Assembly (NCBI RefSeq): GCF_042661605.1
Contig: NZ_JBHSWJ010000002.1
Coordinates: forward strand, 2,232,001 to 2,296,000
DNA length: 64,000 bases
Source of the DNA: Branchiibius cervicis
Lineage (GTDB): Bacteria; Actinomycetota; Actinomycetes; Actinomycetales; Dermatophilaceae
Direction of reading: 5' to 3'
In this document: in pieces, positions 8,078 to 15,795 of the stretch
How the letters are laid out: each line of letters opens with the position of its first letter
Position numbering within the stretch: the stretch's first letter is position 1
The notes under the pieces: model-generated
Told to the model about the DNA's origin: nothing
The model's database searches: none
The model's input: only the letters and a program-made list of their open reading frames with translations
Position numbers and translations under genes: made by a program

Positions 8078-9369
8078 TCAGCCCGGACGTTGACTCCGGT
8101 CCAACGCGACCACCGTGTCGTCGTCGTTGCCGAAGATGCCGCCCCATCGCGAGGAGATGGCGTTGGATGCCTCCCGCGAGAGGTTTTCCCCGACGTGCTG
8201 GTAGCGCATCGCCATCCGGGTGCTCGCCCACCCCATGGCGTCCGCGACGACCCGAGTGTCGACACCCTCCTCCAGCATCTGTGTGGCGATCGTGTGCCGC
8301 GAAGCGTGCTGACCCTTCAGGTCAACGCCAGCACGCTGGAAGAGCTTCAACCAGTGCCGGTCATCGCCGCGATGGTCGATCCGGGTGCCGGCCGAGCTCA
8401 GAAACACCAGGCCACCGAACTCCTGCCCAGTCTCCGGGGGCCGCCCAAACATCTTGAACCAGGCATCCTGCGACGACTTGTGCGCCCGCAACATGTCGAC
8501 CAGTTCCGGCGCGATCGCGATCACCCGGACGCTGCCACTGGTTTTGGTTCGACCGAACATCTGGCCGCGTATCCGTTGCGGACACTTCGCGGGCGAATGC
8601 CCTGCCTGCGAAGCTATCAGCGTTGCGCCGCAGCCGTGTTGCCACACCTGACGAGTCAGCGTCCGCCGGATCACAAGGGCGCCACGGTCGAAATCCACAC
8701 TGTCCCAGCACAACCCGAGCACTTCGGCTTTGCGGGCACCCGTCATCAGTGTCGTCAACCACCGCACTGCTTGCGGATCCTTCCTGGCCACCTCCACCAC
8801 CGCGCGGAGCTCGTCGTCGGTGAACGGCTCCGGCGATACTTCCTTGACCGCGGGAGGCTGCACCATACGCGCCACGTTCTGGACCAGGACCCCACGAGCA
8901 CACGCCAACGTCAGCGCCCGGGACAGGAACTTGTGAACGGATGCCACCGACGAGGTAGCCAATCCTTTGGCTGCAGCCTGCCGGTGCATCTGCGCAACGT
9001 CTTCGGGAGTGATCGCGGCCAGCCGTCGCTCCCCCAGCAACGGCTGAATGTGGTTGCGGTACTGACTGGCCGCTGCAGCCCGAGTAGCCTCGGACCTGCC
9101 CCGCTTGACGTACTCCTCGTCTAGCACCCGCATCCACTCATCCAGCGTCGGCGTCCCCCGGCGGCTGGTGCCGGCGATGCCGAACCGTCGTCCAGGCTCA
9201 GCCCGTTGATCTCCAACCAGTCGTCCCGTTTGCGCAGCACCGCCGCTTTAGAGGTGCCACGGAACTCTTTACGGATCGACTCCCCCGCGACCGTCATCGT
9301 GATCGTGAGCCGATACCCGCCGCTGGCCACCGGACTGATCGTGCCGCCCTTCTTGCGCGGCCGAGCCAT
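8078..9369 (-). pseudogene. Tyrosine-recombinase integrase, frame broken once
   Basis: Two overlapping frames together give a complete ~430-residue phage-type integrase. The N-terminal arm-binding domain starts at ATG 9369 ('GGTISPVASGGYRLTI'). The core-binding and catalytic domains carry the active-site residues in 'TGARKAEVLGL' (Arg), 'KTSGSVR' (Lys), 'HASRHTIATQM' (HxxR) and 'MGWASTRMAMRYQHV' (Trp, Tyr). Adding one base in the C run at 9155-9159 joins the parts into '...GTPTLDEWMRVLDEEYV'. It is adjacent to the tRNA-Ala gene, the likely attachment site, and its ATG shares one base with the excisionase stop. The break is either real inactivation or a base-calling error like those in many core genes of this window. 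Confidence 0.8.
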
Positions 9370-9721
9370 CAGACAAGCTCCGGCTTGGACAACGGCTGGT
9401 CTTGCGTGCGGGAACGCTCCAGAAGGTCCATGACGTCCTCACGCATGATGCGCACCGAACTGCCGATCATCACTCTTCGCAGGCGCCCCTCGGCCATCAG
9501 CTTGCGCACGGTCGACTCCCGATCCGCAGCACGTCAGCGGCTTCCTCGGTGGTGTAGACCATGGGGCCTTGTGGGTCACGGACGACGTGCAGTCCAGCCG
9601 GTGACTCGTCCTCCTCCAGCAGTTCACGCAGCGTCGCGGCCTGGTCGAGAAGGGTCTGTGCTTGACGCTCCAAAGAGTGCGCGGTGCGCAGGACCTTGTC
9701 GCGTGTGGTGAGCCGGGACAT
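9369..9721 (-). pseudogene. Excisionase/MerR-like HTH DNA-binding protein, frame broken once
   Basis: Joining two frames gives a ~117-residue protein. It has a helical N-terminus ('LERQAQTLLDQAATLREL') and a classic helix-turn-helix excisionase domain ('TTEEAADVLRIG' followed by 'ESTVRKLMAEGRLRRVMIG'). The family directs excision or regulates actinobacterial integrative elements. The break lies at the CCC run 9518-9520, where one extra base restores the domain. The ATG at 9721 is the best start. The stop TGA overlaps the integrase ATG by one base, so xis and int are translationally coupled. Confidence 0.7.
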
Positions 9722-9869
9722 GCCCAGACGGTGCGACGCGATGCGGGCGGAAGGGGGTTTTGCGTCACTGGTCGATCCTTCGCCGGAGTTTTGTGGATGA
9801 TTCCGTGGGCCCAACCACCACAAAACTGGTAAAAGAAAGGGGCCAAACGGCCCCTGACCTGCGCTTACG

Positions 9870-9945
9870 TGGTGGAGCATAGGGGATTCGAACCCCTGAC
9901 CTCTTCCATGCCATGGAAGCGCGCTACCAACTGCGCCAATGCCCC
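9870..9945 (-). tRNA. tRNA-Ala (GGC)
   Basis: A 76-nt cloverleaf on the minus strand begins GGGGCAT and ends ATGCTCC-A-CCA, with CCA encoded. The acceptor stem pairs throughout, with one G-U. The D-arm 'GCGCAGTTGGTAGCGC' and T-loop 'GGTTCGAATCC' are standard. The anticodon stem CTTCC/GGAAG closes the loop ATGGCAT, giving anticodon GGC for alanine GCC codons. The 3' end abuts the integrase side, so this gene is the probable integration site of the element. Confidence 0.95.
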
Positions 9946-10037
9946 GTGTGGGAGTGTCCCCGGTGTCCCGGCGACCGCCTTACCTTACTCAGCCGCAGCC
10001 TCCCTGACCAAATCGGCGCATGTCACCGGCAGATCAG

Positions 10038-10099
10038 CGGCAATCTGCGATCCAGCGGTCGTTTCCAGCGGCAAACAACCGCTGAGTTGAAGATTGCCG
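10038..10099. terminator. Large nested inverted repeat, probable terminator
   Basis: Outer arms CGGCAATCT (10038-10046) and AGATTGCCG (10091-10099) enclose inner arms AGCGGT/ACCGCT and GTTT/AAAC. Together they form a long, interrupted hairpin. It lies 30 bp downstream of the leftward thioesterase-like gene and before tRNA-Ala, where an operon terminator is expected. No long T-tract follows. Confidence 0.5.
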
Positions 10100-10128
10100 T
10101 TGGTGTGCGCAACCGGCCCGGGCAGTGA

Positions 10129-10620
10129 TCAGGCTGCGACCAGCGAGCGCTCCTTCTTCTTGCGGACGTAGACCTGCCGCCGCACCGAGGCCACCACCGT
10201 GCCGTCCTTCAGGGTCAGATCGGTCTCGAACCAGCGCAGCACCTTCGAGCCGTCCTGCGCCGCCTCACGGACCTCGGACACAGCCGTCGCGGGCATGTCG
10301 AAACGGCCGAAAACCGTTGAGACGCCGGGCGATCGGTAGTCGATGTGCGCCTGCGCGTCCCACACGTTGTAAGCCGGTCCCAGCTGGCCGATCAGCAACA
10401 TCGCAAAGAACGCATCGGACATGGCACCGATCGAGCCGCCGAACGCCGTACCTTGCTGGTTCTTGTTCCAGCGGGTCAACTTCAACGCCACCGAGCAGGA
10501 CGACCAGTCGTCCTCGATCGACAGGACCCGGATACCCGCGCCGAGCAGCGGCGGATACAGGTTGAGGCCGACCCGCAGGAGCCGCGGGGAGACGCGCGGG
10601 CGGGCACCGTACGTCGACAC
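10129..10620 (-). CDS. DUF4442 hotdog-fold thioesterase-like protein
   Basis: A 163-residue cytoplasmic protein of the DUF4442/PaaI-like hotdog superfamily. Typical features are 'LNLYPPLLGAGIRV' near residue 20, 'WNKNQQGTAFGGSIGAMSD' near 50-70 (the helix region that holds the acyl-thioester in this fold) and 'DAQAHIDYRSPG' near 90. Family members are presumed acyl-CoA or acyl-ACP thioesterases; the substrate is unknown. The GTG at 10620 is preferred because it lies 11 nt after the phosphatase stop with AGGG upstream; longer frames run into the phosphatase. It is the last gene of a leftward nadD-rsfS-phosphatase-thioesterase cluster. Confidence 0.75.
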   Translation of the reverse strand: MSTYGARPRVSPRLLRVGLNLYPPLLGAGIRVLSIEDDWSSCSVALKLTRWNKNQQGTAFGGSIGAMSDAFFAMLLIGQLGPAYNVWDAQAHIDYRSPGVSTVFGRFDMPATAVSEVREAAQDGSKVLRWFETDLTLKDGTVVASVRRQVYVRKKKERSLVAA

Positions 10621-10631
10621 GTGCCCTGCGC

Positions 10632-11245
10632 TCACCGCGCGCCTGCGTTCCAGGTCTCGATCCGCCAGCCGTGGGCACCCTCGATGACCGACCCCCAGTG
10701 ACAGTTCGACAGCCCCCGGAACGCCAGCCACGCCTGCTGCTGGGTCAGACCGACCAGCGCCGCGGTCAGCGCCCGGCCGCACATGCCGTGCGTTGCGATC
10801 ACCGCCGTGCCGCCTTCGGGCAGCGTCGGCAACAACTCCAGCGCCGCCTCCTTCGAGCGGCCCATCACCTGAGTGAGCGTCTCGCCGTCGCCGCCGCGGG
10901 GCAGGTCCTCCCCGCCTCGACCCGGGCCTGCATGTCGGCGTACTGCTCCTTGACCTCCGCCGCGGTCATGCCCGACCACGACCCGGCATCGATCTCCCGG
11001 AACCGCTTGTCGAAGGCGATCGGCAGATCCACCAGCTGGGCGAGTGACTCTGCCGTGGCCGAAGCCCGCGAGAGGTCGGAGGCCCAGATCGCGTCGATGT
11101 CGTAGGCGAGCAGCGCGTGCGCTCCGGCCCTGGCTTGCTCGCGGCCGAGCTCGGACAGCGGTACGTCGAGTTGCCCCTGCCAGCGCCCCTCGGCGTTGTA
11201 GGTGGTCTGACCGTGCCGCCAGATGATCAATCGGCGCCCGGTCAT
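10632..11245 (-). CDS. Histidine phosphatase family protein, frame broken once
   Basis: The first frame begins 'MTGRRLIIWRHGQTTYN', the RHG motif of the phosphoglycerate-mutase-like histidine phosphatases. The second frame carries 'GETLTQVMGRSKEA' and the second catalytic His in 'VIATHGMCGRAL'. Adding one base at the C run 10910-10913 joins them into a ~204-residue protein of normal length. In actinobacteria this gene regularly follows rsfS, and glucosyl-3-phosphoglycerate phosphatase (GpgP-type) activity is known for relatives; that assignment is only inferred here. The ATG overlaps the rsfS stop (ATGA). Confidence 0.8.
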
Positions 11246-11598
11246 GCCGTGAGGTCGATCGTCGGGCAGTCGCGCCACAACCGGTCGAGTGCGTAGAACT
11301 CCCGCTCCTCCTCGTGCTGCACGTGCACGACGATGTCGCCGAAGTCCAGCAGGACCCACCGGTCGTCGCGCTGGCCCTCACGGCGGATGGGCTTGACGCC
11401 CAACTCGTGCAATCGCTCGACGATGCCGTCGACGATGGCGGCGACCTGACGCTCGTTGTCGGCGGCGGCGACCACGAAGACGTCCGTCAGCGCCAACTGG
11501 TCGCTGACATCGATCGCGATGACGCTGCTGGCCACCTTCTCGTCGGCGGCGGCCGCCGCGGCCTTGGCCAGATCGATGGCGCGCTGCGTTGCGGCCAC
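11242..11598 (-). CDS. rsfS: Ribosome silencing factor RsfS
   Basis: A 118-residue member of the RsfS/Iojap family that binds ribosomal protein L14 and blocks joining of the subunits under nutrient limitation. The family core is visible as 'DVSDQLALTDVFVVAAADNERQV' in two adjacent pieces and 'GQRDDRWVLLDFGDIVVHV', with the C-terminal 'REFYALDRLWRDCP'. The GTG at 11598 has a strong AGGAGGGG site; in-frame extension upstream runs through the nadD 3' end and is not protein-like. It lies 46 bp after nadD and overlaps the phosphatase start by 4 nt. Confidence 0.92.
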   Translation of the reverse strand: MAATQRAIDLAKAAAAAADEKVASSVIAIDVSDQLALTDVFVVAAADNERQVAAIVDGIVERLHELGVKPIRREGQRDDRWVLLDFGDIVVHVQHEEEREFYALDRLWRDCPTIDLTA

Positions 11599-11644
11599 TA
11601 CCCCTCCTGCTGTTGCACGTTGAGAATCTGTTGCACGGTGAGAA

Positions 11645-12238
11645 TCAGATGTCGGCGCGGGGATCAGTGCCACCGGGCCGGTACAGCGAATGTTTACCGA
11701 TGTACTGCACGACACCGTCCGGCACGAGATACCAGACCGGGTGCCCGTACCGCACACGCTCGCGCACGTCGGTCGAGCTGATCGCCATCGCGGGCACTTC
11801 CTTGAGCACGACGCGCTCGGCCGGCAGGCCGGAACCGGACAGTTCGTAACCGGGCCGGGTGACCCCGATGAACTGGGCGAGGTCCCAGAGCTTGTCGACA
11901 CCCTTCCACGACACGATCTGGGCCAACGCATCCGCGCCGGTGATGAAGAACAGTTCTGCGTCGGGACGTTGGTCCCTCAGGTCGGTGAGGGTGTCCAGCG
12001 TGTACGTCGGTCCCGGCCGATCGATGTCGACCCGGCTGACGGTGAAGCGCGGATTGGAAGCCGTCGCGATGACCGTCATCAGATAGCGGTGCTCGGCCGG
12101 TGCAACCTCGCGCTCGCTCTTCTGCCACGGCTGACCGGTCGGCACAAACACCACCTCGTCGAGGTCCAGCAACGACTGGACCTCGCTGGCCGCGACCAGG
12201 TGACCGTGATGGATCGGGTCAAACGTCCCACCCATCAC
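11645..12238 (-). CDS. nadD: Nicotinate-nucleotide adenylyltransferase
   Basis: A ~197-residue enzyme that adenylates nicotinate mononucleotide in NAD biosynthesis. The nucleotidyltransferase signature 'GGTFDPIHHGHL' is at residues 3-14 and the 'SSTDVRERVR' (ISSTxIR) motif lies near 155-165. Starting at GTG 12238 leaves the first beta strand very short. The frame upstream encodes 'LTLRLG', which matches the usual 'RLGVMGG' start, so a CTG near 12256 or a hidden start is possible. It follows a small membrane-protein gene and precedes rsfS, a standard actinobacterial order. Confidence 0.9.
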   Translation of the reverse strand: MMGGTFDPIHHGHLVAASEVQSLLDLDEVVFVPTGQPWQKSEREVAPAEHRYLMTVIATASNPRFTVSRVDIDRPGPTYTLDTLTDLRDQRPDAELFFITGADALAQIVSWKGVDKLWDLAQFIGVTRPGYELSGSGLPAERVVLKEVPAMAISSTDVRERVRYGHPVWYLVPDGVVQYIGKHSLYRPGGTDPRADI

Positions 12239-12252
12239 CCCGAGGCGCAGAG

Positions 12253-12447
12253 TCAGTGCCCTTGCTCGCTGTGGTCCTGCGGGATGCCTTTACCGACCGT
12301 ACGACGGAAGAACCACAGCACCCCGAGCAGGGCTGCGAAGAACAGGATCCCGAGCAGGCCGTAGGCCCAGTGCGGCATCGGCAGTTCGTTCTCTTCGAGC
12401 TTGGGCACGGCCTGAGCCAGCGAAACCAGGGACGATGACATGCGCAT
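12253..12447 (-). CDS. Small single-span membrane protein upstream of nadD
   Basis: A 64-residue protein with one clear transmembrane segment ('WAYGLLGILFFAALLGVLWF', about residues 27-46) followed by an Arg-rich stretch and a polar tail. A protein of this shape is commonly found just before nadD in actinobacteria; its function is unknown to me. The ATG at 12447 or 12441 could be used. The stop lies 14 nt before the annotated nadD start. Confidence 0.65.
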   Translation of the reverse strand: MRMSSSLVSLAQAVPKLEENELPMPHWAYGLLGILFFAALLGVLWFFRRTVGKGIPQDHSEQGH

Positions 12448-12528
12448 ATCGTATCGGTGCGTGGCCGAAGCTGTGCGATGGCGTGGCAGCGACCGGCAAT
12501 CGACTGCGGCGGCTACGCTTGGCCCACC

Positions 12529-13562
12529 ATGAGTTCGACGTTCCTGACCGTTGTCGTGCCCGTTTACAACGAAGAGGATGTGCTCCCGCTCCTCGTCGAG
12601 CGGCTACGACCGGTTCTCGACGACCTCGGGCGCAGTTATGAGGTCATCACCGTCGATGATGGGTCGACCGACACCAGCGCGGCGGTGCTTGAACGCCTGC
12701 GACGGCAGTGGCCGCAGTTGCGGATCGTCCGCTTGCGCGCGAACGCCGGCCACCAGGCGGCGATCTCGGCCGGCCTCGAGCGAGCGCGCGGCGAATGGGT
12801 GGTGACGATCGACGCCGATCTGCAGGATCCCCCGAGACGATCGCGGACATGATCGCGGCGGCCCTGACCCAGCATGTCGATGTGGTGTACGGCGTGCGCA
12901 CCGACCGGAGTACCGACTCACCCTTCAAACGCCACACCGCCGGCCTCTTCTACCGCATGATGCGCCGGATTTCGGGAGTGGACGCTCCGCTGGATGCCGG
13001 CGACTTCCGGTTGATGTCGCGGGCGACCGTCGATGCCGTCAACACCCTGCCGGAAGCCAACCGGGTGCTTCGCCTAGTCGTGCCGACCCTGGATTTCCCG
13101 TCGACCGAGGTCGGGTACCGGCGCGAGCACCGAGCGGCCGGCGACTCGAAATATCCGCTGTCGAAGATGCTGAAACTCAGCCTGGACTCCGTGACGGGCT
13201 TCTCCATGGCGCCGCTGCGCCTGGCGACCTGGTTCGGCGTGGGCGGGTTCATCCTCGCCATGGCACTGCTGGTCTGGGCAATCGTCGGCAAGATCCTCGG
13301 CGACAACGCACCCGGATGGACCTCGTCGGTCGTGGTGATTGCGTTCTTCGGCGGTGCTCAGCTGCTGTGCCTGGGCATCCTCGGCGAGTACGTCGGGCGG
13401 GTGTACCTCCAGCAGCAGGAACGTCCGGCCTACTACATCGGCTACGACTCGTTGAGTTCAGCGCCGCACGCGGACACGCCAGCTGCCGATACGGCCGAGT
13501 TGCCCATTCCCGATGCCCCGGATCTTCCGGTCACTACCGAGATTCTTCACGACCGGATCTGA
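12529..13562 (+). CDS. GT2 family glycosyltransferase (GtrB/DPMS-like), frame broken once
   Basis: The first part begins 'MSSTFLTVVVPVYNEEDVL' and contains the GT-A motifs 'VDDGSTD' and 'DADLQDPP'. The second part continues with 'ETIADMI', 'DAGDFRLMSR' and two C-terminal membrane spans (about residues 235-255 and 265-290). The layout matches undecaprenyl- or dolichyl-phosphate hexosyltransferases, which charge a lipid carrier at the inner face of the membrane. Adding one C in the run 12829-12833 restores a single ~345-residue protein. The ATG at 12529 gives the expected N-terminus. The 3' end overlaps convergent proA by 16 bp. Confidence 0.82.
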
Positions 13563-14848
13563 CCGTCTCCCTCCAGCACCCACTTGGTGCTGGTGAGTTC
13601 GGGTAGGGCCATCGGACCGCGCGCGTGCAGCTTCTGCGTGGAGATACCGATCTCGGCGCCCATCCCGAACTGTCCCCCGTCGGTGAAGGCGGACGAGGCG
13701 TTCACCGCAACGACCGCGGCATCGACGCGCGCCACGAATCGTCTTGCGGCAGCACGGTTCTCGGTGACAATCACCTCGGTGTGCCGACTTCCGTTGGCAT
13801 TGATGTGATCGATGGCCGCGTCGACGGAGTCGACGACCCCGACGGCGATCTCGGCGTCGAGGTACTCCGTGGCCCAGTCCGCCGCGGTTGCCGGCTCGAA
13901 GCCGACACCGGTGTCATGGGCGACCACTCCCGCCCGCTCGTCCAGGTGCAGACGCACCTGCCGCGCGGCGAAGTCGCCCAGCATCGTGGGTAGGAAGGTC
14001 GCTGCCACCTCGCGGTGCACCAGCAGCGTCTCGGCCGCATTGCACACGCTGGTGCGGCGCAGCTTGGAGTTGATCACGATGTCGCGCGCCATCACCAGGT
14101 CCGCGGCCGAGTCCACGTAGACGTGCACGTTGCCGATCCCGGTCTCGATCACCGGCACCGTCGCGCCGAGCACCACTGTCTGGATCAGGCCGGCGCCCCC
14201 ACGCGGGATGACCAGGTCGACCAAACCGCGGGCGGTGATCAGCGAGGTCACGTCCTCCCGGCCGCCGTCGAGGAGTTGAACGCTGTCGGCGGGAAGACCG
14301 TGCTCGGCCAGCGCCGAACGCAGCGCTGCCACGATCACCGCGTTGGACAGCGCCGCCGCCGAACCGCCCCTCAGGATCATCGCGTTGCCGCTCTTGACAC
14401 CCAGGGCCGCCGCATCGGCGGTCACGTTGGGCCGGGACTCGTAGATCATCCCGATGACGCCCATCGGCACCCGGATCTGCCGGATCTGCAGACCATTCGG
14501 AAGGGTTGAGCCACGCAGCACCTCACCGGTCGGGTCCGGCAGGGCGATGACCTCCCGCACCGCGTCTGCGATCTGCGCGATCCGCTGCGGGGTCAGTCGC
14601 AGCCGGTCCTGCAGGCCGGTGTTCATGCCGTCGGCGCGGCCGCGCTCCAGGTCGGCCGCGTTGGCCGCGACGATCTCGTCGGCGTGGTCCACCAGGGCCT
14701 GCGCCATGGCAGCCAGCGCTGCGTCTTTGTCCGCCCGGGTCGCGAGCGCCAGGTCGCCGGCGGCCAGCTGCGCGCGCCGCGCCACCTCGTGCACCCGGCG
14801 TACCGACTCCTGCTGGGCTCCCTCGGGCGCCTGCGTCAACACGGTCAT
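13547..14848 (-). CDS. proA: Glutamate-5-semialdehyde dehydrogenase (gamma-glutamyl phosphate reductase)
   Basis: A 433-residue NADPH-dependent enzyme that reduces gamma-glutamyl phosphate in proline synthesis, of usual length. Recognisable blocks are 'VPMGVIGMIYESRPNVT' near 125-142, 'LRGGSAA' and 'NAAETLLVHRE', which carries the region of the nucleophilic cysteine ('SVCNAAETLL'). The C-terminal 'FGMGAEIGISTQKLHARGPM' is also diagnostic. The ATG at 14848 overlaps the stop of the upstream DedA gene (ATGA). Its partner proB lies 3 kb away in the same direction, separated by the DedA and RCC1 genes. Confidence 0.95.
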   Translation of the reverse strand: MTVLTQAPEGAQQESVRRVHEVARRAQLAAGDLALATRADKDAALAAMAQALVDHADEIVAANAADLERGRADGMNTGLQDRLRLTPQRIAQIADAVREVIALPDPTGEVLRGSTLPNGLQIRQIRVPMGVIGMIYESRPNVTADAAALGVKSGNAMILRGGSAAALSNAVIVAALRSALAEHGLPADSVQLLDGGREDVTSLITARGLVDLVIPRGGAGLIQTVVLGATVPVIETGIGNVHVYVDSAADLVMARDIVINSKLRRTSVCNAAETLLVHREVAATFLPTMLGDFAARQVRLHLDERAGVVAHDTGVGFEPATAADWATEYLDAEIAVGVVDSVDAAIDHINANGSRHTEVIVTENRAAARRFVARVDAAVVAVNASSAFTDGGQFGMGAEIGISTQKLHARGPMALPELTSTKWVLEGDGQIRS

Positions 14849-15666
14849 GACTCAAGCGTACGGCGATCGCCGGACTCGTCCTCCTCGTCGTGTTCCTCGC
14901 GCAGCCCCTGACGCACCTCGTCCACGGCGATATCGGAGGCGATGGCGTCCTCAGACAACACCTGGGCACCGCCACCACGGCTGTTGCGCCACATGACCGA
15001 ACCGACCACCAACACCACGGCGGCGATGCTGATGTAGAAGCTGTATTTGGCCAGCAGATCCACGAAGTCCTTGGCCGGCTGACCGATCAGGAAGCCCAGA
15101 TACATCCACAAACCGCGATAGAGCACAGCTGCGATGAAGTCCAGGAGCAAGAACTTGCGCAGCCGCATTCCTACGTCGCCGACGAAGGCGTAGACGATGG
15201 CCGAGGGCAGGAAGGGCACGAACCAGCAGGCGATCATCGCCAGCGATCCGAACCGGCGGGCCAGGTGCTCGGCGTACCTGCCGGTCCGCGCCGCCCACCG
15301 CGAGCGACCGCTGATGACCTCGATCAGGTTGTGACCCCACAACCGACCGGCCCACCACCAGATCCAGTCGAACTTGATCGAAGTCAGCGCGGCCATCAAC
15401 AGACCCAGCCACCAGAAGTGGGTCTGCCCCAGGGCCGCTTTGGCGCCGATGTCGACCATGGCGATGTTGGAGCCGGTCACCGCGGCCAGCGCCCAGGTGT
15501 TCAAGCCCAGAATCAGCGGCCGCAGCGGGATCATCACCAACCCGTAGACACCCACCAGCGCGATCGCCGACCAGCACCACAATTCCTTGCGACTGGGTTT
15601 ACCGCTCCAGGGCAGCTTGGGGTCATCCCACCACTCCCGCTTGGCTGCGGAGCTGTCGCTGGTCAT
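14845..15666 (-). CDS. DedA/VTT-domain membrane protein
   Basis: A 273-residue protein with about five or six membrane segments. The DedA/VTT-type centre is seen as 'FDWIWWWAGRLWG' and 'RRFGSLAMIACWFVPFLPSAIVYAF', with the conserved Arg/Pro pattern near residues 135-160. DedA proteins are membrane proteins linked to lipid-carrier recycling and membrane homeostasis. The C-terminal ~45 residues are acidic and likely cytoplasmic. It overlaps proA by 4 nt, suggesting co-expression without obvious functional linkage. Confidence 0.8.
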   Translation of the reverse strand: MTSDSSAAKREWWDDPKLPWSGKPSRKELWCWSAIALVGVYGLVMIPLRPLILGLNTWALAAVTGSNIAMVDIGAKAALGQTHFWWLGLLMAALTSIKFDWIWWWAGRLWGHNLIEVISGRSRWAARTGRYAEHLARRFGSLAMIACWFVPFLPSAIVYAFVGDVGMRLRKFLLLDFIAAVLYRGLWMYLGFLIGQPAKDFVDLLAKYSFYISIAAVVLVVGSVMWRNSRGGGAQVLSEDAIASDIAVDEVRQGLREEHDEEDESGDRRTLES

Positions 15667-15795
15667 CGTCGGGAGATCCTCACGATCGGGGAAGGTGCCG
15701 CGTCATCGACTGGGCGCCCTGACCATGCTAGGTGACCGCATTCGACTCATTCGTAGGTCACCAACGCCGCACGCCCCGGAGCGGTTCCTTTCGGG

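Larger units (their letters stand above)
1..9870. mobile_element. Integrated element at tRNA-Ala carrying an arsenic-resistance module (left end outside window)
   Basis: A tyrosine-recombinase gene with an overlapping excisionase-type gene sits directly against the 3' end of a tRNA-Ala gene at 9870. This is the usual arrangement of an element integrated into a tRNA gene. To its left lie a truncated ORF, a complete ars cluster and an unrecognised protein, while housekeeping genes begin just beyond the tRNA. I did not find a second copy of the tRNA 3' end inside the window, so the distal att site is presumed to lie to the left of position 1. That the ars genes belong to the same element is inferred from position; they could be a separate nested insertion. 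Confidence 0.55.

Noticed and set aside
7275..8231. 318-residue leftward ORF spanning arsC and the junction
   Set aside because: Its distal half is antisense to a clearly real arsC; only the first ~85 residues after ATG 8045 look like protein.
1..9800. Second copy of the tRNA-Ala 3' end as attL/attR inside the window
   Set aside because: I looked for the TTCGAATCCCC-type end and found no second copy; the distal site is presumed outside.
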